Below the pieces are notes generated by a model. The model was given only the letters and a program-made list of their open reading frames with translations, made no database searches and had not been told where the DNA came from. 64,000 bases of DNA from Paenibacillus sp. OK003 (lineage in GTDB: Bacteria; Bacillota; Bacilli; Paenibacillales; Paenibacillaceae). This document shows, in pieces, positions 1-9,500 of this stretch (position 1 is the stretch's first letter; every line of letters starts with the position of its first letter). The translations under genes and the position numbers were made by a program. The stretch spans positions 62,001-126,000 of the forward strand of contig NZ_FOBD01000017.1 in the NCBI RefSeq assembly GCF_900109515.1. The letters run 5' to 3'.

Positions 1-40
1 AACCATCTAACCATATATGTAGGTCGGATTGTCCGGATGA

Positions 41-238
41 TTATAATTTGATTACGTTAGCTGCTTGCGGTCCACGCGCGCCTTCGACGATATCGAATTC
101 TACGGATTGACCTTCTTCCAAAGTTTTGAATCCTTCGGATTGAATTGCGGAGAAATGTACGAATACGTCGCCGCCGTCTTCAGTTTCAATGAAACCATAA
201 CCTTTTTCTGCGTTGAACCATTTTACTTTACCTTGCAT
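41..238 (-). CDS. cold-shock domain protein (Csp family)
   Basis: A single cold-shock domain of 65 residues, the usual length of CspA/CspB-type proteins. Both nucleic-acid-binding motifs are intact: RNP1 (K-G-Y-G-F-I-E, residues 12-18) and RNP2 (V-F-V-H-F, residues 25-29), after the K-W-F-N entry strand. By family it binds single-stranded RNA and DNA in the cytoplasm and loosens mRNA structure, often in the cold. It appears to be transcribed alone from a sigma-A-like promoter at 305-334, which leaves a leader of about 60 nt. Such genomes usually carry several csp paralogues and the window does not show which one this is, so no symbol is given. Confidence 0.95.
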   Translation of the reverse strand: MQGKVKWFNAEKGYGFIETEDGGDVFVHFSAIQSEGFKTLEEGQSVEFDIVEGARGPQAANVIKL

Positions 239-304
239 GCACTAACATTCCCTTCGTCATCAAATGAAGTGAGGTTGTGTCAAAGACCCTTGCCCACAAC
301 TCAG

Positions 305-334
305 ATAATACCATCCAAAGTTATCCATTGTCAA
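305..334 (-). promoter_or_regulatory. sigma-A-like promoter for the csp gene
   Basis: On the minus strand there is a perfect TTGACA, an 18-nt spacer, then TATTAT. It lies about 65 nt upstream of the csp start codon. The rest of the 239-564 gap is AT-rich and shows no other gene. The divergent gene at 565 has a clear AGAGGAGA ribosome site but I cannot pick its promoter with confidence. Confidence 0.55.
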
Positions 335-564
335 TTGGTAAAGTAAATGTTTTCTTGGAATTTTTTGTAGATTAATCGGGGATCCTGTTGAACGATGGGA
401 TATTGCTAATATATCAGGTTATTAGACTAGTGATACGGCTATTTTTATGTATTAATTACAGATTAATTGGAATTCCTCTACTGTGCGGATAACAGCAAAA
501 ATGATACAATTTACTAAGTTTCAAATTACATATTTTTACTAGAATAGCCAGAGGAGAATCAACG

Positions 565-1707
565 ATGATTTATTCAAAGTATTACAGAAAGTGGAGCTTA
601 CTAGCAATACTAATTTTCGCCAGTATCACATTATGCACATTACTAATACTACCGACAACTTCCGCTGCAAAAGAAAAACAAATCTCTGCCGATCAACTCA
701 AAAGTAAGAGTCGTCTCTCCTTCACCCTACGGGATGCAAATCAAACGTCTTACACCGTTTATATATTCGCGGATGACGAGCAGAAATATACCCTTACAGA
801 GCCTAATGACTGGACAAACAATAAAACAGACGACAAAAGTTATTCTGGAACGTATCGTGCAGTGCTTCTAAAAAAAGGAGCCAAGTATGGGACCGTTCAA
901 ACCACGAAGTTACCCATCGAAACCATTATTTTGCCTCAGACCTGGAATTATACAATCAAAGGGAAAGAAGCAGGGACACCTGACATGTTAATGCTTACAG
1001 ATTGGGGAACTTCCAACTTCAATGAGGTGCACACTTATATAATCCGTTCTGGTGTGTTACAACCAATAAAATTCACCGACAATAAAGGAAAAAAGATTTC
1101 CGGCGCATACTGGGCTTCCAGAAATAATGGTATCCGCAGTTTGTCAGGCTCCAGAGTACAATTCAAATATTATAACAATATGCAGTTCAAGTATGCAGTC
1201 GATACGTTCAAGCTAAATGTCAGCAAGCTGGAGCTGCGTCTCAGCGATACCCGCTATGTGGATCAATCCTCTTGGCCAAACTCCGGAATGGGGGACCGTG
1301 CCTACCTGGAGAGTCTTAAGGCCGCTGCATCAAAGGGCATGTTGCCAGGTCGCTCTGACATCAAGATTGGAATGACTCTCAAGTCCGTGCAGAGTAATCT
1401 AAATAAACCTAAGTCTCGTGGAAACGAGGAGTGGGGAGCCTTTTATTACTACTCTCAATTTGGCTTAGGCTTTGATTCATATATGCATGAGCTTAATGCC
1501 AAGTCACGCATTGCCATTCTGCAACTATACAACGAGAAACAAAATCTTGCTCCACAAAATGTGAGGCTGTGGCTAGGTAAACCTTCTAATGAATATTATA
1601 ACGAAGCAGCCGGTGGATATGAAATGACGTACAGACTGGGGAAACATACATTAGTGTTTAATTATGAGGAAGAAGACGATTTAATAGATTTTACAAATAT
1701 TTATTGA
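565..1707 (+). CDS. exported protein with a C-terminal DUF4309/YjgB-like domain
   Basis: This is the only plus-strand gene in the window. A start at 565 is supported by AGAGGAGA seven bases upstream. The first 35 residues form a Sec-type signal peptide: basic start, hydrophobic stretch, then S-A-A-K. Residues 40-260 show no motif I know. The last 120 residues (G-M-L-P-G-R, I-G-M-T-L-K-S-V, then L-G-K-P near the end) resemble the DUF4309 domain of YjgB-like secreted proteins, in which short repeats of this type occur. Function is unknown. It is followed 32 nt later by an intrinsic terminator and is convergent with the flagellar fliDST operon, to which it need not be related. Confidence 0.75.
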   Translation: MIYSKYYRKWSLLAILIFASITLCTLLILPTTSAAKEKQISADQLKSKSRLSFTLRDANQTSYTVYIFADDEQKYTLTEPNDWTNNKTDDKSYSGTYRAVLLKKGAKYGTVQTTKLPIETIILPQTWNYTIKGKEAGTPDMLMLTDWGTSNFNEVHTYIIRSGVLQPIKFTDNKGKKISGAYWASRNNGIRSLSGSRVQFKYYNNMQFKYAVDTFKLNVSKLELRLSDTRYVDQSSWPNSGMGDRAYLESLKAAASKGMLPGRSDIKIGMTLKSVQSNLNKPKSRGNEEWGAFYYYSQFGLGFDSYMHELNAKSRIAILQLYNEKQNLAPQNVRLWLGKPSNEYYNEAAGGYEMTYRLGKHTLVFNYEEEDDLIDFTNIY

Positions 1708-1738
1708 TTATCATTCGCTAAAAGAAAATAGTTTTCTG

Positions 1739-1779
1739 AAAAAAGAGGAGCCTGTGGAATTATCCACAAGGCCCCTTTT
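1739..1779. terminator. bidirectional terminator between the exported-protein gene and fliT
   Basis: The hairpin pairs the AGGAGCCTGTGGA arm with a TCCACAAGGCCCCT arm (one bulge, loop ATTA). It has CCCTTTT on the plus strand and TTTTTT on the minus strand, so it can end transcription from both convergent units. Confidence 0.75.
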
Positions 1780-1852
1780 ATATATATCGATCATATTAGA
1801 CCAACATGTAATATTTAACCCCAAAAAGTCTACCCTAGTATTGATTAATATG

Positions 1853-2215
1853 CTATTTCCTTCTATCCATCAAATAACTATCAGGTGCATATTTAGAATC
1901 ATAAGCATTTCTTTGTGATTTAGCTCGACTACGTTGGACTAGCCAATCTTTGGCTTCTTCTTTAAGGAATTGCATACGCTGGTTTATCTGAGCATCGTGA
2001 CTTAAAATACGTTTCAACATTTGTTTTTGTTCTACAGTAATTAATTGTTCATCGAGTATCTTGAGTAAATGATCTACATGATCCTGACGTTCTTCTACAA
2101 ATCTCTCAACTTCTTCATAGTCAGTATCATCAAGTTGTAAGATGAATTGCTGCGTTTTCTGCTCTAAATAGTTAAGACTTTCCTCTAACATATCACCGTT
2201 ACTATTACTCATCAT
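1853..2215 (-). CDS. fliT: FliT-like flagellar export chaperone
   Basis: A small, charged, all-helical protein of 120 residues. It is identified mainly by position as the last gene of flaG-fliD-fliS-fliT, the order known in Bacillus. Sequence similarity within FliT is weak, and what is visible is heptad-like leucine spacing around residues 14-35 and 65-95. FliT proteins bind the C terminus of the filament cap FliD and keep it export-competent. The start overlaps the end of fliS by 11 bases, which suggests translational coupling. The bidirectional terminator at 1739-1779 closes the operon. Confidence 0.75.
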   Translation of the reverse strand: MMSNSNGDMLEESLNYLEQKTQQFILQLDDTDYEEVERFVEERQDHVDHLLKILDEQLITVEQKQMLKRILSHDAQINQRMQFLKEEAKDWLVQRSRAKSQRNAYDSKYAPDSYLMDRRK

Positions 2216-2594
2216 GTAATGACATACCTGCTGTTTGTTTAGTTACTATGATCCAGGTTTCACGAAGCTCTTGAAGGTAACCCAAGACCTCTTCACCTGA
2301 TTCCACTTTCTTTTTAATATTCGTTTGAATTAATAGATAGTTCATATATTCATAAAGAGCATACAAGTTTTTCGAAATATCATAAGAACGATTCAATGTA
2401 GACATTAGCTCGCTTATAATGGTTTGAGCCTTTCCTAGGTTCATATTAGCTTTAGCATAATCATTCGAAGAAATTCCATCCAAGCCTGCTTTAACAAAAC
2501 GAATGGCACCATCATACAGCATGATGACAAGCTGACCTGGTGTTGAAGTTTGCACTGATGAGTTTTTATATTTTTCATAAGGAGATGTAATCAA
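2205..2594 (-). CDS. fliS: FliS, flagellin-specific export chaperone
   Basis: The 129-residue protein opens with the FliS signature Y-E-K-Y-K-N-S-S-V-Q-T-S-T-P-G-Q-L and continues with L-Y-D-G-A-I-R-F at about residue 26. The middle region (N-L-G-K-A-Q-T-I-I-S-E-L-M-S-T-L) is also typical. FliS is a four-helix protein that clamps the C-terminal segment of flagellin in the cytoplasm, prevents early polymerisation and hands it to the export gate. In Firmicutes it also binds FliW, linking it to the CsrA-FliW switch encoded at 13.1-13.8 kb. The gene lies 20 bp after fliD and overlaps fliT. Confidence 0.95.
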   Translation of the reverse strand: MITSPYEKYKNSSVQTSTPGQLVIMLYDGAIRFVKAGLDGISSNDYAKANMNLGKAQTIISELMSTLNRSYDISKNLYALYEYMNYLLIQTNIKKKVESGEEVLGYLQELRETWIIVTKQTAGMSLHDE

Positions 2595-2614
2595 GTTAAA
2601 TCATCCTTTCTTTA

Positions 2615-4114
2615 CTATTGTAGAAGACTTGTTAAGCTGGATGACTGCGATTGGTATTTACTCATTGCAGACTCCATCGCTGTGAACTGTTTATAGTAAC
2701 GTGTCTCAGCATCTTTCATTTTGCGTTCGAACTCTGTAATCCGACTGTTGTAATCTTTAAGTTGTTTACCCATTATACTGTCAGCATTTAATGTGAAGCT
2801 TCCGTCTGTGTCTACTTTCGATGTACCTACTTTTTTTACGAACATTTCTAAAGGAGCGTTTAGTTCACTTCTTAATTGACTAAAGAGCGGTTTATTCGTA
2901 TCACTTAAAGATGAACCCTGGAATATATTCACAACTTTTTCAGGGCTTGTTGTCAAGGCTGCTTTCAATTTATTCTCATCAATCTTCAACTTACCATTTT
3001 CGTAATATTGCCCAGTTGTTATGCCGATGGAACTCAAGTCTCCTAATTTACTAGAAATAACCATACGCATTGAGGAAACAGCAGAACTCAAGATAGAGTC
3101 ATTTTTCAGAAGACCGCTTTTTGCCTTCTCTTCCCATTGCTTAATTTCTTCTTCCTTCATGTCTTTTTTTTGATCAGCTGTTAATGGAGGGAAATCGCGA
3201 TACTTCTGTTCACTCATCTTGGTATTCATTAAGCCTAATAATTCGTTATACGTATCAACGAAAGACTTAATAGTCTCCATAGCTTTGGTTGGATCTGATT
3301 GCGTTGTGACTTTGGTCGGTCCTGTGGTTCCTGTAGTTTCCAATAGCGTAAGTTTTACACCATTAACAACAAGAGAATTTCCATCTGGTTTGTAAGTCTT
3401 CGTGCTATTGTCTGTTGTGTTGGTGACAGTTACCTCACCTGCTTCAGCTACTTTTACATCAGCACCGGTAATTCCGAATAACTCCATTAACGTACTATCT
3501 TTAGGCTGCTTATCTGCACCCGTCAATATAATATTATTTTTTGTCCCATAATCTTTAGCTGTAATAGAGAATTTACCACTAATTTCATCAAAGGTCGCTG
3601 TTACGTTAGCATTCTCCGAATTAATGCGTCCAATTACCGTTTCAATTGAATCTGTTTTAAGAAATGTTATCGTTTTATTGTTAATATTTAATTCATATTT
3701 ATCAGATGCGGCACTTCCCGCAATTTGCTCCAATGTAGTAGTTTTAGTAGCATCTGTCGGAGTAGTGCCCGCAGTGCGTAATCCACTCGCAGTCTGCATC
3801 CCAGACTTTGTCGCTAATTTACTGACTACCACAGACATAGGTGTACTGCTCGCATTAGCATTGGCATCTGCTTTAACAGCAGTTGTATTTCCTGTAACTA
3901 CGGATTGTTGTGTGTTCATTGCATCCGAAATATTCATTTTTTGCAATTTATCACTTAGCTGAACAATCTTACTATTTAACTCACGGTAACTATCTCGTGT
4001 CCACTCTAAAATTTGTTTTTGCTGAGTTAATTTATTTAACGGTAATTTCTTAGCAGTCATTAGTGATGTCACCATACTATCTATATCCATACCAGAAAAA
4101 CCATTTATACGCAT
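2615..4114 (-). CDS. fliD: FliD, flagellar filament cap protein
   Basis: This 499-residue protein has the FliD layout. The N-terminal helix (M-R-I-N-G-F-S-G-M-D-I-D-S-M-V-T-S-L-M) is followed by a variable central region rich in Thr and Ala, then a C-terminal domain ending in a coiled-coil (E-F-E-R-K-M-K-D-A-E-T-R-Y-Y-K-Q-F-T-A-M-E). FliD forms the pentameric cap at the filament tip, where exported flagellin folds and inserts. Length is close to that of B. subtilis FliD. It is the second gene of the flaG-fliD-fliS-fliT unit, starting 12 bp after flaG, so it probably shares the sigma-D-like promoter at 4542-4568. Confidence 0.97.
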   Translation of the reverse strand: MRINGFSGMDIDSMVTSLMTAKKLPLNKLTQQKQILEWTRDSYRELNSKIVQLSDKLQKMNISDAMNTQQSVVTGNTTAVKADANANASSTPMSVVVSKLATKSGMQTASGLRTAGTTPTDATKTTTLEQIAGSAASDKYELNINNKTITFLKTDSIETVIGRINSENANVTATFDEISGKFSITAKDYGTKNNIILTGADKQPKDSTLMELFGITGADVKVAEAGEVTVTNTTDNSTKTYKPDGNSLVVNGVKLTLLETTGTTGPTKVTTQSDPTKAMETIKSFVDTYNELLGLMNTKMSEQKYRDFPPLTADQKKDMKEEEIKQWEEKAKSGLLKNDSILSSAVSSMRMVISSKLGDLSSIGITTGQYYENGKLKIDENKLKAALTTSPEKVVNIFQGSSLSDTNKPLFSQLRSELNAPLEMFVKKVGTSKVDTDGSFTLNADSIMGKQLKDYNSRITEFERKMKDAETRYYKQFTAMESAMSKYQSQSSSLTSLLQ

Positions 4115-4126
4115 GTCAATACCTCC

Positions 4127-4510
4127 TTATACTTTTTCGTCTATAAGAATTCCTGCAATCTCCATCATGTTAGCCACAAGATCAAGCGTTTTTTCAGGTG
4201 GGATTTCGCGAATCAACTCGCCAGTTTCTTTGTTCAAAACCTTAACTAGGATCTGGTGTGTTTTCTCATGGACACTCATCTCCAAAGTTGTAGTGGGGCC
4301 TTGTAATGCTTTGACAGCTTTGTCAATTGCCTTTATAAGTTGCTCGTCTCCAAATGGGATGTTAACTCCTTGGCGTTCGAGTTTAGACAACTCTACTCCA
4401 TTTTTAACAGCCTGCAGAAGCTTACTATCATGATTAGTATCACTGGATTGATTTATAGAACCTGACGTGCCATTCACCATATTGGTTGAAAGTGAGAACT
4501 GTAGATTCAT
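4127..4510 (-). CDS. flaG: FlaG (YvyC) family flagellar protein
   Basis: The 127-residue product ends in the FlaG family core (L-E-M-S-V-H-E-K-T-H-Q-I-L-V-K-V-L-N-K-E-T-G-E-L-I-R-E-I-P-P-E), residues about 75-105. The N-terminal 60 residues are polar and low in conservation. FlaG-family proteins influence filament length or assembly in several bacteria, though the exact role in Firmicutes is not settled. It is the first gene of the fliD operon, matching yvyC-fliD-fliS-fliT of B. subtilis, and follows directly after the AT-rich glycosylation island. A sigma-D-like promoter lies about 30 bp upstream. Confidence 0.9.
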   Translation of the reverse strand: MNLQFSLSTNMVNGTSGSINQSSDTNHDSKLLQAVKNGVELSKLERQGVNIPFGDEQLIKAIDKAVKALQGPTTTLEMSVHEKTHQILVKVLNKETGELIREIPPEKTLDLVANMMEIAGILIDEKV

Positions 4511-4541
4511 CGTTTATCCCCCGATGGAATTATTTATTATA

Positions 4542-4568
4542 TTATCGGTTAGTTTTGTATGAGATTGA
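4542..4568 (-). promoter_or_regulatory. sigma-D-like (flagellar) promoter for flaG-fliDST
   Basis: On the minus strand: TCAA, a 15-nt spacer, then ACCGATAA, compared with the sigma-D consensus TAAA-N15-GCCGATAA. It is placed immediately upstream of the late flagellar operon, where such a promoter is expected. Confidence 0.6.
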
Positions 4569-4648
4569 ATAGGAGTATAAAAATATTAACAACACAAAAA
4601 ACAGAGGCAATTTGTTTGGAGAACTCTGTACATAATAGAAAATATAAT

Positions 4649-5978
4649 TTAGTAGTTAGATTTTTTTTCAAATATTAAATCAATCGTTTTCAAAGCACCT
4701 TGATTACTCATATGATCTATATCGACAAAGTCTGAGTCTTCATATGATCCACTCGTTGCTAAATAAATACTGAAAACTGCCAAAATTCTTTAAATCTTGA
4801 ATGATTTCATAATACTTTTTTATAAAACCCTCATCAAAATACTTGAAATAGTATTGAGTTGCTGGAAAATTAACTACCATTAATTCTATTGATTGTTCAT
4901 TAAGAAACTGTATAAATTGACCTAACATCTCCTTTTTTCTGTTTCTTTGTATTTCAGGTTTGCTCTAAACTCTCCAATTTCTAATTTTCTTTTCAAGTCT
5001 AATTCATCTAATGTATGCGGTGCTATTTCTCTACAATTTTCTCTGCTTATGACGGCATTGAAATAGGTACCCCCATAACTCATAAAAACTATACGATTTA
5101 ATATGTTGTATATTGATTTAAGGTTGAATATATTTTTGATTAAAATATCAGAGCCTATATCTAAAGTGGTAATTTTTTTATTTTCGCTAGTTGTAATGAT
5201 TGCTATCTCCAAAGATAGGATAATAAACTTTTTCTATTCTAGCAGCTTTACTCTTGATGGATTTTGACAAATCAATATTAAAAGTCCAGTAGCCTGTACC
5301 CATGTAACATCTTTTTATATTCTTGTTACTGTTGATTACTTCTTTCGCTTTCAGAATGGAATAATAGATATCTTGTGAAGGTAAAGATAAATTTATGACT
5401 CCTGCATTGAGTTTTTTCTCATCCATTCCGTACATGGAGTAAGAAGATCCCACAATAACTTCATTTATGAAAGGTTTTTTACATTCCTCAATAGCATTCG
5501 ACAAAAAAATTATAGTCATAATTGGCATGATAGAGCTTCTGAGTAATATCGAATAATTCATTCATAACTTGATCATATAAAACAACATGGTCATACTTCT
5601 CAATGTCTACCTCTTGAAGACTTACCTTATCACCCAAAATTAAAATTCTAAATTCATTTTCCTGCCTCACATTTTCATTTTTTCCATAAATTTAACATTA
5701 TCATTTATGATATTATCAATGATTCCATACTTATCAATACCACAAACATAATGATTGAAAGTCGTCCCATTACAATAATCAATTAGATTAACAGTGATTT
5801 TTGCTAATTCATCAAAACTTGGAATAGAACAATATTGCTCTTTATATTAAATGAAGTCTGCCAAAACATTGAAGAAAGAGAACAATTTATTTTCATCATT
5901 CTCTTCATTTGCTATTAATAAAAACTGAGATAATATTTCTATATTATTGATATGATCTTTGAAAGTATATATATTCAT
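4649..5978 (-). pseudogene. decayed SGNH-hydrolase-like gene of the flagellin-modification island
   Basis: I reconstruct one ancestral reading path of about 440 codons. It starts at ATG 5978 behind GAGG and ends at the TAA at 4649-4651. The path is broken by an in-frame TAA at 5847-5849 and by frameshifts near 5670, in a 7-base A run (5503-5509), near 5185, in a 6-base T run (4933-4938) and near 4750. The joined product has an N-terminal helical region, then a G-S-S-Y-S block (SGNH block I position), and near the end D-I-D-H-M-S-N-Q-G-A, which resembles the Asp-His block V of SGNH hydrolase/acyltransferase-like proteins. The flanking genes are intact, so true decay is more likely than sequencing error. 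Substrate is unknown; modification of a surface glycan is a guess from position. Confidence 0.7.
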
Positions 5979-6028
5979 ATGAATTTATTCCTCATTTATA
6001 GTTTAATCAATGAAAAAGAGAATATATG

Positions 6029-6412
6029 CTAAAGTACCTTTATCACTTCTTTAATACTACTTGTGGAGATTTTGGGAGTACGGGGCAAGTAAATAACTTC
6101 ACATTCTAATTGATCAAATTTACCGCTCCAATCATCACCCATGACAAAAATATCTATTTTTCTTTCTTTAATATCCTTAGCCTTCTGACTCCAATTTTCT
6201 TCTGGGATTATTTTGTCAATAAACTTAATTGACTCAAGGATGTCTTTACGTTCAGAGAAAGACATATAAGATTGCTTGCCCTTTAAAGTATTAAAAGAAT
6301 CAGTAGAGAGTCCTACCGTTAAATGGTCTCCAAGTTCTTTCGCTCTTTGGAGTAACAATATATGACCATAATGCAACAAATCAAAAGTTCCATATGTGAT
6401 TACTTTTTTCAT
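6029..6412 (-). CDS. tagD: TagD-like glycerol-3-phosphate cytidylyltransferase
   Basis: The 127-residue protein has the full nucleotidyltransferase signature: Y-G-T-F-D-L-L-H-Y-G-H near the N terminus (HxGH motif), W-S-Q-K near residue 78, and I-S-T-S-S-I-K near the C terminus, which matches the ISTTxIK motif of TagD/GCT enzymes. By family it makes CDP-glycerol from CTP and sn-glycerol 3-phosphate, although other cytidylyltransferases of this fold use other sugar or polyol phosphates. The start at 6412 (M-K-K-V-I) sits seven bases behind a perfect AAGGAGG, while an ATG two codons earlier sits too close. It lies beside a gene with a CDP-glycerol-using TagF-like domain, so substrate supply for that enzyme is the natural role. 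Confidence 0.9.
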   Translation of the reverse strand: MKKVITYGTFDLLHYGHILLLQRAKELGDHLTVGLSTDSFNTLKGKQSYMSFSERKDILESIKFIDKIIPEENWSQKAKDIKERKIDIFVMGDDWSGKFDQLECEVIYLPRTPKISTSSIKEVIKVL

Positions 6413-6470
6413 AAACATACCTCCTTAGAGAAAATTCTAATGATTAAACTTTATTGATAACGACATAGTT

Positions 6471-6508
6471 CCCAGACAACATTTACTGTATTTCAAGTGT
6501 TGTCTGGG
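6471..6508 (-). other. 11-bp perfect inverted repeat between the TagF-like gene and tagD
   Basis: The arm CCCAGACAACA is exactly repeated in inverse orientation around a 16-nt loop. There is no U-run after it on the minus strand, so it is not a standard intrinsic terminator. It may stabilise mRNA ends or reduce read-through into tagD. Confidence 0.5.
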
Positions 6509-6527
6509 TACTTATAATTGTGATAAC

Positions 6528-9500
6528 CTACACCAACTTTAATTTATCATTTATACTCAATTCCTGATCTATCAATTCCCACACGCGGTCGGATGAATTA
6601 AAATCATTATACTGATGAATTAAGCTTCTGATTTGTTTTCTTTCGAAACTGAAGTATTCTTTATCCCCTAAACTCTTTGAAATCTCTTCTTGGAAAGAAA
6701 CTTGATCATATACTTTAGGTCCAGGTGTCCAAAATTCATAAGGTTCAAGTAAAAACCCTCTATTTTTTTTGTAGGATTCAAGATCAGTAGGAGTAAAGAT
6801 TATCGGACGGTCCAACAACAAATAATCAAAAAAGATAGAGGAATAATCAGTTATTAAAAGATCTGCACTACTAAGTAATTCATAAAAGTCCATGCCGCTA
6901 TCGACAATATCTCCTTCGGTAATAAGTCTAACTCTAGGACAGTTTAAGTTTGATATATGCTCTTTTGCAGTAGCCTCTTCTACCCAATGATACTTAACAA
7001 AAAGAGTTATTTTACTTTGTTCTAAGAATTCATTGAATCTTTCTTGCTGAAAATGTTCAAATCCAAAAAAATTGGACCAACTTCTTTCACCCTCCACTTT
7101 AGAAGGATTAAACATTGAACTTCTAAATGTAGGGGTATATATTATAATCTTTTCATCTGTCAAATCAATTCCACTTAATTGATAGAACCATACCCTGTTA
7201 TTTTGGGCCAATAAATCATTTCTCGGAGCCCCAGTAATCTTATATTTGTTCGCTCTTAAACCAATGCAAGAATTAAAAAGTGTATTAAACATACTTGAAT
7301 ATGAAGATACTATATCGACATTCTCCCACCACTTATCTAAAAATTCGCTTGATTTCCTTTCAGTGAGATCCATTCTTTCCATAGCTTTTATGGGAAATCC
7401 ATGCCATAGTTCAATATTTATCTGTCTGTTATTAAAAGGATAGTTTGCCTGAGTAGTAATTACCATATCACTTTCTTTCACAAACAGGTCATATGCATCA
7501 TAGCTCTGCTCTTGAAATAATCTAATTTCATACTTTTCTTGTATATACTCAGGTATATTTACTGAAAGAGCTCTAGCATTACATCCTGAACTTGTGGTTG
7601 TAATAAGTGCTATTCTAGTTTTATTAGTGATAGTGCTTAATTTATTATATTTATGCAATTGTCTATTACTTATATTTTCAAAGTAACATGTATATCCTTG
7701 CAAAGCTCTAGTTCTGTTACCTTCTTCTCCATATAATTCAGCAAGTAATAATCCCGATCTATGGTTAGGGCTGGTTCTTTCTATTTCTTTCAGAAATTTG
7801 AAGACTTCTTCTTTCCTACCATCTTTAACTAAAACTCTGGCTTTCAAAATTTCAACAAATAATTTGTCGGACAATGAAAAGGCACTTTCTTCAAGCTTAG
7901 AAATCACTTTCATAACAGGCTGAACGGACTCAATTTCAAGCCACTCTATAATTTGTTCCTCAATCTCCTTTTCAGTGAGATTTAGTAACTGAGATTCAAA
8001 TTCAGTAAACAAATTAAAAAAACCACTATCAACCATTAATTCATACATTGGTGACTCTTTATCTAAATTACTCGGAGTTTTTCCTGAGGTCACGTTACCT
8101 AATATATAGTTCCAATAATTATTGTATAAAAATATAATATTCTCATCAGAAATAAGTTTAATATACCTATCATAAGAAGACTTATCATTTATGCAAAAAG
8201 TAGCAATTAACAACACACATTCATATTCCAATCTTTCGATACGAAAGGTTAATTCATTTTTTAATTCTAAGTTGATATTGTTGGATAAACCAATTACATC
8301 TATTAATTCAGACAAATTATTATTGATAATAAGTACTCTTAAATACTGTTTCTCGATATATTTCGTAGGCAATCTTTCATATGCTATTTTTAAATTAGCC
8401 TCAGATTGCACTCGGTCATCTTTACTTAAATAAACTGCATATAATGCGTCAAATACTGGAAATCGGAAACGTTCCTTTAGAATTTCAAGATTTCTACCAA
8501 TTAGCTCGAATTCTAATCTTTGCTCGAATTCGGTTATTTTTCCATTAACTAAATTCAAAAGCAGCGCTGCTCTTAAATGCCAGTTATTTTTGATTATAAA
8601 ATCGGTAATATTAACATTATTCATCTTTGAATTTAAAGCTGCATTAATAACTTTAGTAAACTCTTCTGCAGTATTAGCTAAAAAGGTATGGGGCTTTTCT
8701 ATACCACTATCTGGTATTAATGTAGTCACAACAGGAAGTCCACAAGCTAAGTACTCATAATGTTTTATAGAATCTGTATTTATGATAAGATCAGTTTTGT
8801 CTTTAAAGGGAATAATACCAATTTGCATATGCTTTAAATATAATTTAAGTTCGTTGTGCTTCTTAGCCTCGATAAAATATAGATTTGGAAGCCTGTCCTT
8901 CAAGAGCTCTAACTTACCAAAGCCGATAACGACAAAAGACTTATCAGGATTTAGTTTCACAACTTCATAAAAGAGTTCTACATCAAATCTTTCGTAAATT
9001 GCCCCTGTATAGGCTATTCTTGGTTCTGGTATATTGACTAAATCAGTCGGGATAGCTCCTTGTACTGAAAAAAAATCCGACTCATTCACTGCATTTTTTG
9101 ACATATAGACATTACTTCTATTCTCAATAGCCACTCTCTGTAAATAAAGTGCGGTAGCAGTAGTTGTAATTGCATCAGCAGAATCCATTAACTCCTGTTC
9201 CCATTCTATATCGTGTTTCCCCCCCCAAAATGCATGTTCTAAATCTGAATGATCGTCCACACATTCGTAAATATGAGTAAACTCCCCTTTTAATTCTTTA
9301 ATGGTATTCACCTGATAAGGGAGGTAAGAGATAAGGGTTGGAACTTCATCGCCATCGTCTACATATGCATCTAATATATCTTGAATTATATCAGTATAGT
9401 TATTCAGATAATTCCCCCCCCCCGTTCTCACAATAATTGGCTGAATAATGTTCACTCCATCAATTACACGCATATTATCCCATGAATATCTTTTGAGATG

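Noticed and set aside
4649..5978. Four or more separate small genes in the broken region
   Set aside because: The fragments join into one continuous protein when frames are corrected, with motifs in the right order, so one pseudogene is the better reading.
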